In this document: positions 25,751 to 34,041 of the stretch, in pieces | Layout: each line of letters starts with the position of its first letter | How positions within the stretch are numbered: position 1 is the stretch's first letter | NCBI GenBank assembly: GCA_020634245.1 | Contig: JACKCC010000010.1 | Location: forward strand, 124,001-188,000 | Direction of reading: 5' to 3' | Origin: Ardenticatenaceae bacterium | Lineage (GTDB): Bacteria > Chloroflexota > Anaerolineae > Promineifilales > Promineifilaceae | DNA length: 64,000 nt | The notes under the pieces: generated by a model | Databases searched by the model: none | What the model was told of the DNA's origin: nothing | Seen by the model: the letters and a program-made list of their open reading frames with translations, nothing else | Position numbers and translations under genes: made by a program

Positions 25751-26809
25751 ATGACTGACACCGTAGGCATCGTTGGAACTGGAACCTATTCACCCAAAAA
25801 CGTCTTAACGGCCGTTGAAATCGCCGCGGCCACCGGCTACCCCGAATGGGTCATCCGCGACAAGATGGGCATCAACCAAAAACACGTCGGCGGGCCGGAC
25901 GACCAGCCTAACGAGATGGGTATCAAAGCGGCACTGGACTGCATCGAAAACAGCGGCATTGACCCAAAAGAAATCGACGTCGTCTTCAACACCACCGAAG
26001 AGTGGCGTGAATATCTGCTCTGGACCTCCGGCATTCACATGGCCTACGAAATCGGCGCCACCAACGCCTGGGCGATGGACGTCCACGCCCGCTGCGCCAC
26101 CACCGTCGGCGCCATGAAGATGGCCAAAGACATGATCCTGGCCGATCCCGAAGTCAACACCGTCCTCATTGCCGGCGGCTACCGCGTCTCCGATTTCATC
26201 AACTTCAAAAATCCGCGCACCTCATTCATGTGGAACATCGGCAGCGGCGGTGGAGCCATGCTGCTGCGCCGCAACCACCCCCGCAACCACGTTCTGGGCG
26301 CCCATCTCATGGCCGACGGCTTTATGAGCAAACACGTCATTGTACCCGCCAGCGGCACGGCCGTATTCCCCAACCCGCAAGCCATGGCCAATCCCCAGGG
26401 CGTCACCGAAGAGGATTTCTACTTCGATCTGGTCGAGCCGGACGCGATGAAAGGCCGCCTCAACGAAGTCAGCATGGACAACTGGGTCCACTGCGTCGAT
26501 GAAGCGCTGCGCAAAAGCGGCCCCAAGCCCGACGGCACACCCTACAGCAAAGCCGACCTCGACTTTTTGAACATGGTCCTCATCAAACCGTCCGGCCATC
26601 GCGACATGCTGGAACGATTGGGGCTGACTGAGGAACAGTCGGTTTACCTGAGCGACATCGGCCATACCGGCGAACAGGACGCCATGTTTGGCATCCGCGA
26701 AGGCGTGGCCCAGGGGCGGCTGAAAGACGGCGACCTGATGGCCATCGTCGCCGCCGGGATTGGTTACGTTTGGGCAGCGGGAATTGTCCGTTGGGGAGAA
26801 CGAGAGTGA
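25751..26809 (+). CDS. 3-oxoacyl-ACP synthase III-like protein (KAS III / thiolase superfamily)
   Basis: The 352-residue protein has the KAS III layout with nucleophile Cys115 in MDVHARCATTVGA. In FabH a His in PHQAN and an Asn in GNTS complete the triad; here the matching segments read KPSGHRDM and IGHTGEQD, so the usual Asn is His and the His shifts or is lost. It may form a carbon-carbon bond between acyl-CoA units by a modified mechanism or act as a transferase. Its stop overlaps the GTG start of the AT-rich GIY-YIG gene. A second, different KAS III-like gene is at 53302. Confidence 0.85.
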   Translation: MTDTVGIVGTGTYSPKNVLTAVEIAAATGYPEWVIRDKMGINQKHVGGPDDQPNEMGIKAALDCIENSGIDPKEIDVVFNTTEEWREYLLWTSGIHMAYEIGATNAWAMDVHARCATTVGAMKMAKDMILADPEVNTVLIAGGYRVSDFINFKNPRTSFMWNIGSGGGAMLLRRNHPRNHVLGAHLMADGFMSKHVIVPASGTAVFPNPQAMANPQGVTEEDFYFDLVEPDAMKGRLNEVSMDNWVHCVDEALRKSGPKPDGTPYSKADLDFLNMVLIKPSGHRDMLERLGLTEEQSVYLSDIGHTGEQDAMFGIREGVAQGRLKDGDLMAIVAAGIGYVWAAGIVRWGERE

Positions 26810-27756
26810 AATCAGAGGTAATTATTCGAGACTATGGTCTTGAAAATGCGAAGTATAAATATCATTCTAAGAACCTTCCCCAAGAGGCAGAAGTGGAAAT
26901 CTGCAAAAGCTGGCTACAAAAGTTCGCAGTTAAAAAGAATGTAAAAAAAGATGAGTGCATTTTCTCTTACGGCCTCAAACATGTTATTGAAAACTCGACA
27001 AATCAATATGTAAGCAATGGTGCATGTATACTGGCTGCAAAAGAATTAGGATATAAGTTTTGGGCAGAAGAAAATTCTGTCAATGCTTACTTCCATATGC
27101 AACTTAGACTTCCAGAAGATGAATGGAAACGAATCAGACCAAGAGCTTTCTCTGAATGGTTATTTGGGAAAACTCAATTTGCTTTAGCAACAGATGCCCA
27201 AAAAGATCCTAATTGGCCAAGAGATAAAGTTCGATTTATAGATTTTTGGCAATATCTTAATGGAAAAGGAGATTGGGTATTAGAAGAATTTTACACACTA
27301 TGGGAAATGTGGTCAGGGAATCCTGCACCTAGACCTGAATTAATCAACACCGAAATTATTTATAACCAAGAATGTGATGTCATCAGCTACGGTGATGAAT
27401 ATCCAAAAGCAGAACCTGGCAAAATCTATCTTTATGCACTCTTCGAAGAAAACGAAAGTGAATCATTTAACCGCGTACGAGTCCGTTATGTTGGACAGAC
27501 AAATGATCCTTCTCGAAGACTAATTGATCATACATTACGGCCAGGAACTATCGACAGAGTAAAGTGGGTTGGTAGCTTACTGCTCAATGGAAAAGCCCCT
27601 AAAATGGCCATCTTTTCAACAGTTTCGTCAAGTGAAGCCAACAATTGGGAAATGGCCGCGATCATTGCATTTTCAGAAAGCGAAAATTATTGGGATGACG
27701 AAGCCAATCATTTCCCTCCTTTGGAAAAGGCTCTTTTGAATAGAAGATACATTTAA
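26806..27756 (+). CDS. GIY-YIG-like nuclease-domain protein, AT-rich insertion
   Basis: The 316-residue protein starts with GTG overlapping the KAS III-like stop (GTGA). Residues about 205-300 show a GIY-YIG-like pattern: KIYLYALFEE, then VRYVGQTNDPSRRLIDHT and a later NNWEMAAIIAF with the Glu expected in such nucleases. The N-terminal 200 residues were not recognised. The codon use is AT-rich and no ACGGCCGT octamer is present, unlike both neighbours, so it looks inserted into the acyl-CoA run. The role could be a mobile-element or defence nuclease. Confidence 0.72.
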   Translation: MKSEVIIRDYGLENAKYKYHSKNLPQEAEVEICKSWLQKFAVKKNVKKDECIFSYGLKHVIENSTNQYVSNGACILAAKELGYKFWAEENSVNAYFHMQLRLPEDEWKRIRPRAFSEWLFGKTQFALATDAQKDPNWPRDKVRFIDFWQYLNGKGDWVLEEFYTLWEMWSGNPAPRPELINTEIIYNQECDVISYGDEYPKAEPGKIYLYALFEENESESFNRVRVRYVGQTNDPSRRLIDHTLRPGTIDRVKWVGSLLLNGKAPKMAIFSTVSSSEANNWEMAAIIAFSESENYWDDEANHFPPLEKALLNRRYI

Positions 27757-27777
27757 TTATCTAATATGGAGAATGAC

Positions 27778-28536
27778 ATGCGATTAAAAGATAGAGTAGC
27801 ACTGGTAACCGGCGGCGCGGCAGGCATTGGCAAGGCAACGGCCGTTCGCTATGCCGAAGAAGGCGCCCAAGTCATCATTTGTGACGTCAACGAAGAACTG
27901 GGACAGGCCGCTGCCGCCGAAATCGGGGCCGATTTTTACAAGGTCAACGTCGCCGACCGGCAGGACGTGCAGAACTGGATTGATGCGGTGGTGGAAAAGT
28001 ACGGCCGTATCGACATCCTGGTCAACAACGCCGGCATCTTACGGGACGGCACCCTCGTCAAAGTCAAAGACGGTCAGCTCGTCAAGCAAATGGCCGAAGA
28101 AGCCTTTGATTTGGTCATCAGCGTTAATTTGAAAGGCGTTTTCAACTGCACCCAGGCCGTGGCTCCCGTCATGATCAACCAGGGCAGCGGCGTCGTCCTC
28201 AACGCCACCTCCATCGTCGGCCTGGACGGCAACTTCGGCCAGACCAACTACGTGGCCACCAAATCCGGCGTCATCGGCATGACCAAAGTGTGGGCGCGCG
28301 AACTCGGCCGCTACGGCATCCGCGTCAACGCCGTCGCTCCCGGCTTCACCGCCACCGAAATGGTCAAACAAATGCCCGACAAAATCCTCGACGGCATGAA
28401 AGGGCGCACCCCGCTGGGCCGCCTGGGCGAACCGCGCGACATCGCCAACGCCTACCTCTTCCTGGCCTCCGACGAAGCCAGCTTTATCAGCGGCGAGACC
28501 TTACGCGTCGATGGCGGCATCGTCGTTGGAACGTGA
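27778..28536 (+). CDS. FabG-type short-chain dehydrogenase (3-oxoacyl reductase-like)
   Basis: The 252-residue classical SDR has TGGAAGIGKATA (about 11-22), a short acidic loop CDVN, NNAGI, the Ser in NATSIVG, the catalytic pair in YVATK, and the C-terminal GETLRVDGGI typical of FabG and 3-hydroxyacyl-CoA dehydrogenases. The Asp after strand two favours NAD(H). It fits the 3-hydroxyacyl oxidation step of the neighbouring beta-oxidation-like set. The start at 27778 has GGAG six bases upstream; the ATG at 27766 has none. Confidence 0.92.
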   Translation: MRLKDRVALVTGGAAGIGKATAVRYAEEGAQVIICDVNEELGQAAAAEIGADFYKVNVADRQDVQNWIDAVVEKYGRIDILVNNAGILRDGTLVKVKDGQLVKQMAEEAFDLVISVNLKGVFNCTQAVAPVMINQGSGVVLNATSIVGLDGNFGQTNYVATKSGVIGMTKVWARELGRYGIRVNAVAPGFTATEMVKQMPDKILDGMKGRTPLGRLGEPRDIANAYLFLASDEASFISGETLRVDGGIVVGT

Positions 28537-28545
28537 GCTTGTTAC

Positions 28546-28607
28546 GAGTGGCAAGTGGCGGGTGGCGAGTACAACACACTCATCACTCGCTACCCGCTAC
28601 CCGCCAC
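28546..28607. repeat. Hairpin spacer (GGCGAGT / ACTCGC word)
   Basis: The left arm GAGTGGCAAGTGGCGGGTGG repeats GTGGC; the right arm ACTCGCTACCCGCTACCCGC repeats its complement. It lies between the FabG-type gene and the AAGGAG of the next gene. Confidence 0.65.
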
Positions 28608-28629
28608 CAACAATAAAAAGGAGTTTTAC

Positions 28630-29663
28630 ATGTCCACTATTCCTACTTTACCGGGTATTGAATCCAAAATCGTCGCCACCGACCGGCTTAAAGTCCATAT
28701 TTTGACCTGCGGCGCTGCGGACGGCACGCCGGTTTTGTTCGTTCACGGCAATGGCTCCTCCGCCACCTTCTGGGAAGAAACGATGCTGGCCCTGCGCGCG
28801 GCATTGCCCTTGATTTGCGCGGCTACGGCGATACCGAACCGCTGCCGGTTGATGCCACGCTGGGCCTGTCCGACATGGTTACCGACATCAAGGCGCTGGT
28901 ACAGGCTCTGGGATTAGGCCAATTCCACATCGTCGGCCACAGCATGGGCGGCGGCATTGTTATGAAATACGCCATCGCCCACCCCGCCGACCTGCGTTCC
29001 ATTACCCTGGTGGACACCATGTCCCCCTACGGCTACGGCGGCAGCAAAGGGGCCGATGGCGCCATGACCTACAACGACGGCGCGCCATCGGGCATCAACC
29101 CTGACTTCGTCCAGGCATTGGCTGATGGCGATAGAGGCGTTGAAAATCCGATGTCGCCGCGCAATGTGTTCCGCCAATTTTATGTCAAACCACCCTTCAT
29201 CGCCGAACGAGAAGACGCGCTGATCGACTCGATGATTTCCACCAAAATTGGCGATGATTGGTATCCGGGAACGGCCGTGCCCTCAACCAATTGGCCCGGT
29301 GCGGCTCCCGGCGACAAAGGCATCTTGCCCGCCTTCAATCGCAAATATTTCGATGCGAGCGCCTTAGCCGACATCGATCCCCAGCCGCCCATTCTGTGGC
29401 TGCGCGGCGACAGCGATCTCATCGTTAGTGACTATGCGATGTTTGATTTGGCCGCTTTGGGCGCGATGGGCGCCGTACCCGGCTGGCCGGGCGAAGAAGA
29501 ATGCCCGCCGCAGCCGATGCTGACTCAAACCCGCGCCGTTTTGGACCAATACGCCGCCAATGGTGGCACTTATCGTGAAGAAATAATCAGCGACGCCGGT
29601 CATTCGCCTTTTTTGGAACAGCCGGAAGCGTTCAACAAGGCTTTTCACGCCTTTTTGCAGTAG
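28630..29663 (+). pseudogene. Alpha/beta hydrolase, frameshifted
   Basis: The N-terminal part starts at ATG 28630 behind AAGGAG and reads to VLFVHGNGSSATFWEE (oxyanion region HGNG). Around 28795-28815 the frame is lost: the continuation IALDLRGYGDTEPLP is in another frame and carries the nucleophile elbow GHSMGGG, the acid (RGDSDLIVS) and His (DAGHSPFLEQ), ending at 29663. A few bases (3n+1) seem to be missing in a GC-rich spot between MLAL and GIALD. Either the gene is a recent pseudogene or the assembly has an error. The intact product would be a 340-residue esterase or thioesterase-like hydrolase of the acyl-CoA run. Confidence 0.85.
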
Positions 29664-29668
29664 AGATA

Positions 29669-29733
29669 GTCCACAGATTTCACAGATTACGCAGATGGAA
29701 GAAAAATCTGTGAAATCTGCGTAATCTGTGGAC
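29669..29733. repeat. Hairpin spacer (CACAGATT word)
   Basis: The left arm begins GTCCACAGATTTCACAGATT and the right arm ends GTAATCTGTGGAC; the two pair almost fully over about 28 bases with a loop of about 8. It is the strongest hairpin of the series. It sits before the GAGGGAG site of the ligase gene. Confidence 0.75.
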
Positions 29734-29752
29734 AGTATTCGAGGGAGACACT

Positions 29753-31264
29753 ATGCACGCCGCCGATTTATTGAGCAATCGGGCCAACCTGACACCAAAG
29801 CGGGAAGCGCTGCTGGAACTGGAAACCGGCATCCGTTACAGCTACGCCGCGCTCAACGAGCGGGCCAATCGCTGCGCCCACTGGCTGCAATCCTGCGGCG
29901 TCGATTATGGCGACCGGGTCTCTATTTTGGCCCACAACAGCGTCGTTTATCTCGATTTGCTGTATGGCTGTGCCAAAATCGGGGCCATTTTTACGCCGTT
30001 GAACTGGCGGCTGGCTGTGCCTGAATTGGTCTACATCGTCCAAGATTGCACCCCCACAGTCCTGCTTGTTGACGCCGCATTTGCAGAGATGGGCCAACAA
30101 GTGCAGGCGCAGGCCGGGGTTGCACATTTTGTTACCCTGACCGATTATGAAACTGCGCTGGCCCGGCAAACAGCCGCCGAACCCAGCCGTCCGGTGGCGC
30201 TGAACAGCGAATCGACGCACTGCATTTTGTACACATCGGGCACAACCGGCCGGCCCAAAGGGGCGATGATTCCGCACCGGCAGGTTTTGTGGAACTGCAT
30301 CAACACGGCCGTTTCCTGGGGCCTCACCGAGCATGACGTGTCACCGGTTTTTACACCGCTGTTCCACGCCGGTGGGCTGTTTGCTTTCATGACTCCGCTG
30401 TTTTACCTGGGCGGCCGCATCATTCTGACCAAAGATTTCGATGCCGAAGAATCGCTGCAAATCATTCTGGATGAGCAGTGTACGATTATTTTGGGCGTTC
30501 CCACCCTGTTCCAGATGTGGCAGCAGACGACGGTGTATGAAACGGCCGTGTTCCACCACGTCCATTTCTTCATCAGCGGCGGCGCCCCCTGCCCACCGCC
30601 ACTCATCGAAAAATGGCGGCAGGAAAAAGGCGTCGTCTTCCGCCAGGGCTACGGCCTCACCGAAGTGGGCACCAACTGCTTCAGCATGACCGACGCAGAA
30701 TCGGTACCCAAAACCGGCTCCGTCGGCAAACCCATCTTCCACAGCCAGATGCGGCTGGTCGATGACAACGGTGCCGATGTACCCGTCGGCGCAACCGGCG
30801 AACTGCTCATCAAGGGGCCGCACGTCACCACCGGCTACTGGCACAATCCGGAAGCTACCGCCCAATCGCTGGTGGATGGCTGGTTCCACACCGGCGACAT
30901 GGCCCGCATGGACGAAGACGGCTTTTTCACCATTGTCGGCCGGTTCAAAGACATGATCATCTCCGGCGGGGAAAATGTGTATGCGGCCGAAGTGGAAGCC
31001 GTGTTTAGGGAACATACGGCCGTTGCCGAAGCCGCCCTCATCGGCCAGCCCGACGACAAATGGGGCGAAATCGGCCTGATGATCACCGTTCTCAAGCCGG
31101 GCCAAACTGTCAGCGAAGCAGAGTTACAAGATTTCTGCCGCCAGCGCCTGGCCCGCTACAAAGTGCCCAAAGAAGTCATTTTCGTCGATGCGTTGCCCTA
31201 CTCACCCTATGGCAAAGTGGAAAAAATGAAGTTGAAGGAAAAGTATGTGGTCGGTAAACAGTAA
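29753..31264 (+). CDS. Acyl-CoA synthetase (AMP-forming), copy 2
   Basis: The 503-residue ANL enzyme has LYTSGTTGRPKGAM (about 160-173), GYGLTEVGTN, GWFHTGDMAR, GRFKDMIISGGENVYAAEVE and, at the end, YGKVEKMKLKEKY with the catalytic Lys. The sequence differs clearly from copy 1 in its substrate pocket (e.g. MTPLFYLGG), so a different acid is plausible. It is flanked by hairpin spacers on both sides. Confidence 0.95.
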   Translation: MHAADLLSNRANLTPKREALLELETGIRYSYAALNERANRCAHWLQSCGVDYGDRVSILAHNSVVYLDLLYGCAKIGAIFTPLNWRLAVPELVYIVQDCTPTVLLVDAAFAEMGQQVQAQAGVAHFVTLTDYETALARQTAAEPSRPVALNSESTHCILYTSGTTGRPKGAMIPHRQVLWNCINTAVSWGLTEHDVSPVFTPLFHAGGLFAFMTPLFYLGGRIILTKDFDAEESLQIILDEQCTIILGVPTLFQMWQQTTVYETAVFHHVHFFISGGAPCPPPLIEKWRQEKGVVFRQGYGLTEVGTNCFSMTDAESVPKTGSVGKPIFHSQMRLVDDNGADVPVGATGELLIKGPHVTTGYWHNPEATAQSLVDGWFHTGDMARMDEDGFFTIVGRFKDMIISGGENVYAAEVEAVFREHTAVAEAALIGQPDDKWGEIGLMITVLKPGQTVSEAELQDFCRQRLARYKVPKEVIFVDALPYSPYGKVEKMKLKEKYVVGKQ

Positions 31265-31295
31265 TCCGATAACAGATTACCGCTCACGGATTACC
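31261..31295. repeat. Hairpin spacer (GTAATCCG word)
   Basis: GTAATCCG (31261-31268) pairs with CGGATTAC (31287-31294), with the related word AGATTACCG between them. The left arm supplies the stop codon TAA of the ligase gene. The same words are reused at 33990 and 42765. Confidence 0.6.
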
Positions 31296-31306
31296 AGGAG
31301 AATCCT

Positions 31307-32113
31307 ATGCCTACAACAACCGCTAACGGCATCAACATTTATTACGAAATTCACGGCTCCGGCGACCCGCTGGTACTAATTTGCGGCCTGGGTTACGACA
31401 TGTGGCAATGGCACAAGATGGTTCCGGGGCTGGCTGAGCAGTTTCAAGTTATTACCTTTGATAATCGCGGCGTGGGGCAAACGGATAAACCGGCCGGGCC
31501 TTACAGTGCGGCGCTGCTGGCGGCGGATACGGCCGCTTTACTCGAAGCCTTGAACATCGAAAAAGCGCACATTATGGGCCACAGCATGGGCGGCTTCATC
31601 GCTCAGGAGATGGCCTTGAGCTACCCTGAGATGGTGGACAAATTGATTCTGGCTTCGACTAATTTCGGCGGGCCGCACCACCTGCCCATCACCCCGGAAG
31701 CGATGGCCGTCCTCAGCGACATGACCAGCGATCCAGTAACGCGCTTCAAAAACGGGCTGGCCGTCAGCACCGCACCCGGCTGGAGCGAAAACAACGCGGC
31801 CATGATCGAAGAATGGCTGGCCTGGCGCGTGGCTAATCCGGTAGACCCGGCCCCTTACCAGGCGCAAATGGCCATCGGACTGAGCTTGTTGGCCGAAGAC
31901 GCCTGTTTTGAGCCAAGATTGGCCAATGTCCATGCGGAAACGCTCATCCTCTTTGGCGAACACGACAAAGTTGTGCCGCCAGGCAATGCCGATCTGCTGG
32001 CGGCCAAAATTCCCAGCAGCACGATCCATTTGCTGCCCAACGCCGGCCATTTCTTCCCCATCGAAGTGCCGGAGGCGGCGAATGAGGCGATTATTGAGTT
32101 TTTGAAGAGTTAA
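31307..32113 (+). CDS. Alpha/beta hydrolase (3-oxoadipate enol-lactonase-like)
   Basis: The 268-residue protein has the oxyanion/strand region LICGLGYDMWQW, the nucleophile elbow GHSMGGF (about 92-98), the acid in FGEHDKVVPP and the His in NAGHFFPIE. The closest family feel is enol-lactonase or carboxylesterase. In the acyl-CoA run it could hydrolyse a ring-cleavage or thioester intermediate. AGGAG precedes the ATG. Confidence 0.9.
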   Translation: MPTTTANGINIYYEIHGSGDPLVLICGLGYDMWQWHKMVPGLAEQFQVITFDNRGVGQTDKPAGPYSAALLAADTAALLEALNIEKAHIMGHSMGGFIAQEMALSYPEMVDKLILASTNFGGPHHLPITPEAMAVLSDMTSDPVTRFKNGLAVSTAPGWSENNAAMIEEWLAWRVANPVDPAPYQAQMAIGLSLLAEDACFEPRLANVHAETLILFGEHDKVVPPGNADLLAAKIPSSTIHLLPNAGHFFPIEVPEAANEAIIEFLKS

Positions 32114-32206
32114 TGGTTGAATGGTTGGTTAGTTGGTTAGTTTGTTAGTTGGTTAGTAGATGAAACCAACCAGCAAACGAGCAAACGAACAAACCAACCA
32201 ACCAAT
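32114..32206. repeat. Hairpin spacer (GGTTAGTT word)
   Basis: The left arm repeats GGTTGGTTAGTT-like words over about 42 bases; the right arm repeats AACCAACC and CAAACGA-like words. Nearly the entire intergenic region is used. A similar spacer with the same word stands at 41949-42042. Confidence 0.75.
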
Positions 32207-32221
32207 CACATGGAGAAATTA

Positions 32222-33484
32222 ATGAAAACACGAAAATTGGGCCGGGGCGTCGCCGTTGTGGGCGTCGGCATGAGCCAGTTCGGGGCGTTCCCGGAGAAAA
32301 ACAGCCGCGATTTGTTCGTGGAAGCGTTCCGCGACATGCGCGGCTCGGTCGATAAGGGGCTGGATCCCAATGACATCGAGGCGCTGTACATCGGCAATTA
32401 CAGCAGCGATTTGTTTGAAGGTCAGGGCCACACCGCACCTATCATGGCCGACTGGCTGGGGCTGACGCCGCGGCCGGCCACCCGGATTGAAGACGCCTGT
32501 GCCAGCTCCGGCGTAGCCCTGCGGCAAGGGCTGCTGGCCGTTGCCTCCGGCGCGTACGATGTGGTGCTGGTCGGCGGCATCGAAAAGATGACCAATCTAC
32601 CCATCGCTGAGGTAACCGATACATTGGCTACGGCCGGTGACGTGCTGTTTGAGATTCCGGCGGGGTTTACTTTCCCCGGTTTTTACGCGGCGATGGCCAC
32701 GGCTTACATGCACAAATACGGTGCGACACCGGAAGCATTGATGAAAGTGGCACTAAAAAATCACGATAACGGCGCACTGAATGCCAAAGCGCAGTTTAAC
32801 AGCACAATTGCCGGGGTGATGGCGGCCAAGAAACGCAGCGCCGAGAAAAAGGGCCGTCCCATTCCCACCTGGGCCGATGAGATGGAATTTTTGCACGACG
32901 ATCGGGCCAATCCGATGATAGCGTGGCCTTTGCGCTTGTTTGACTGCTCGCCGGTGACGGATGGGGCAACGGCCGTTCTCCTGGTCAGTGAAGAAATCGC
33001 CAAACAGTTCACCGACGACCCCATCCATATCATTGGCAGCGGGCAGGCCAGCGACGGCGCGCTGCACGACCGGCCCGATTTGACCAGCCTGGGCGCGGCC
33101 AAACACGCCGGGCAGATGGCTTACGCCATGGCCGGCATTACACCCAAAGATATCAAAGTGGCCGAAGTCCACGACTGCTTCACCATCGCCGAGATCATTG
33201 CCAGCGAAGATTTAGGCTTTTTCGCCCCTGGCGCCGGCCACGAAGCAGCCGAAGAAGGCTTGACGGCACGGCACGGCTCCCAGCCCATCAACACCTCCGG
33301 CGGCCTGAAATCAAAAGGCCACCCGGTCGGCGCATCGGGCGCGGGGCAGGTGGTGGAAGTGTTTAAGCAAATGCGCGGCCTGGCCGGTGAACGGCAGGTA
33401 GACCGCGACGTCGATCTGGCGCTGACGCATAATGTGGGTGGGACAGGGCAAACGGCCGTTGTCCACATCTATGAGAGGAAGTAG
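32222..33484 (+). CDS. Thiolase (SCP2/acetyl-CoA acetyltransferase-like)
   Basis: The 420-residue protein has nucleophile Cys in IEDACASSGVAL (about 88-99), the His in VHDCFTIAEI and the C-terminal GGLKSKGHPVGASGAGQ with its conserved His. It is of the SCP-x-type branch that works with a DUF35 partner. It would cleave 3-oxoacyl-CoA to shorter acyl-CoA and acetyl-CoA (or condense). The immediate downstream gene is the DUF35 partner. GGAG sits six bases before ATG 32222; the upstream ATG at 32210 overlaps that site. Confidence 0.93.
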   Translation: MKTRKLGRGVAVVGVGMSQFGAFPEKNSRDLFVEAFRDMRGSVDKGLDPNDIEALYIGNYSSDLFEGQGHTAPIMADWLGLTPRPATRIEDACASSGVALRQGLLAVASGAYDVVLVGGIEKMTNLPIAEVTDTLATAGDVLFEIPAGFTFPGFYAAMATAYMHKYGATPEALMKVALKNHDNGALNAKAQFNSTIAGVMAAKKRSAEKKGRPIPTWADEMEFLHDDRANPMIAWPLRLFDCSPVTDGATAVLLVSEEIAKQFTDDPIHIIGSGQASDGALHDRPDLTSLGAAKHAGQMAYAMAGITPKDIKVAEVHDCFTIAEIIASEDLGFFAPGAGHEAAEEGLTARHGSQPINTSGGLKSKGHPVGASGAGQVVEVFKQMRGLAGERQVDRDVDLALTHNVGGTGQTAVVHIYERK

Positions 33485-33563
33485 TCGGATAGTCAGGTAG
33501 TCTTGTAGTCAAATCCCCGACCACACGATTACTCGACTACTCGACTACCAGACTACACGACTA
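33482..33563. repeat. Hairpin spacer (TAGTC word), second TAGTC copy
   Basis: The left arm repeats TAGTC (TAGTCGGATAGTCAGGTAGT...); the right arm repeats CGACTA. The first TAG is the thiolase stop codon. The word is the same as at 25674-25740, but the arrangement and length differ. Confidence 0.7.
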
Positions 33564-33579
33564 AAGGACTACCAAGACT

Positions 33580-33993
33580 ATGAGACCAATTACCGAATAT
33601 TCTTTCCAGCAGTTTTTGCAGGAACACAAGTTGATGGGCGCGCATTGTGCGGTGTGTGGCGGGACGTTTGTACCGCCGCGACCGGTTTGCCCGAAATGTC
33701 ATGGTGAGGCGATGGAATGGGTGGAGATGTCGGGTGCGGGGAAGTTGGCAGCGTTTACGGCCGTTTACATCGGACCCACTGCCATGATCGAAGCTGGCTA
33801 CGACCGGACCAAACCTTACATGACCGGCGTCGTCCAACTGGATGAGGGCCCCATGATCAGCGCCCAAATCCTGGGTCTCGACGCCGCCCAACCCGAAATC
33901 AGCGCCATCGGTACGCCGCTGACCATCAGCTTCATTGAACGGGGCGAGGAAGAAAAACGGCGGGCGTTTTTGGCCTTTGCAAGTAATCAGTAA
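33580..33993 (+). CDS. DUF35 OB-fold / zinc-ribbon thiolase partner
   Basis: The 137-residue protein has an N-terminal helix, a rubredoxin-like zinc ribbon (CAVCGG at about 23-28 and CPKCHG at about 37-42) and a C-terminal OB-fold. Members of this family pair with SCP2-type thiolases (e.g. ChsH2, and the archaeal thiolase-HMGCS scaffold) and present or channel acyl-CoA. Placement directly behind the thiolase supports a complex with it. Confidence 0.92.
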   Translation: MRPITEYSFQQFLQEHKLMGAHCAVCGGTFVPPRPVCPKCHGEAMEWVEMSGAGKLAAFTAVYIGPTAMIEAGYDRTKPYMTGVVQLDEGPMISAQILGLDAAQPEISAIGTPLTISFIERGEEEKRRAFLAFASNQ

Positions 33994-34023
33994 ACCGTAA
34001 TCCGATCACCGATTACGGTTTAC
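33990..34023. repeat. Hairpin spacer (GTAAACCGTAATC)
   Basis: A perfect 13-base inverted repeat, GTAAACCGTAATC (33990-34002) and GATTACGGTTTAC (34011-34023), has an 8-base loop. The left arm includes the DUF35 stop codon TAA. It is 18 bases from the next ATG. Confidence 0.7.
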
Positions 34024-34041
34024 CGATAACGGAACACGAAA

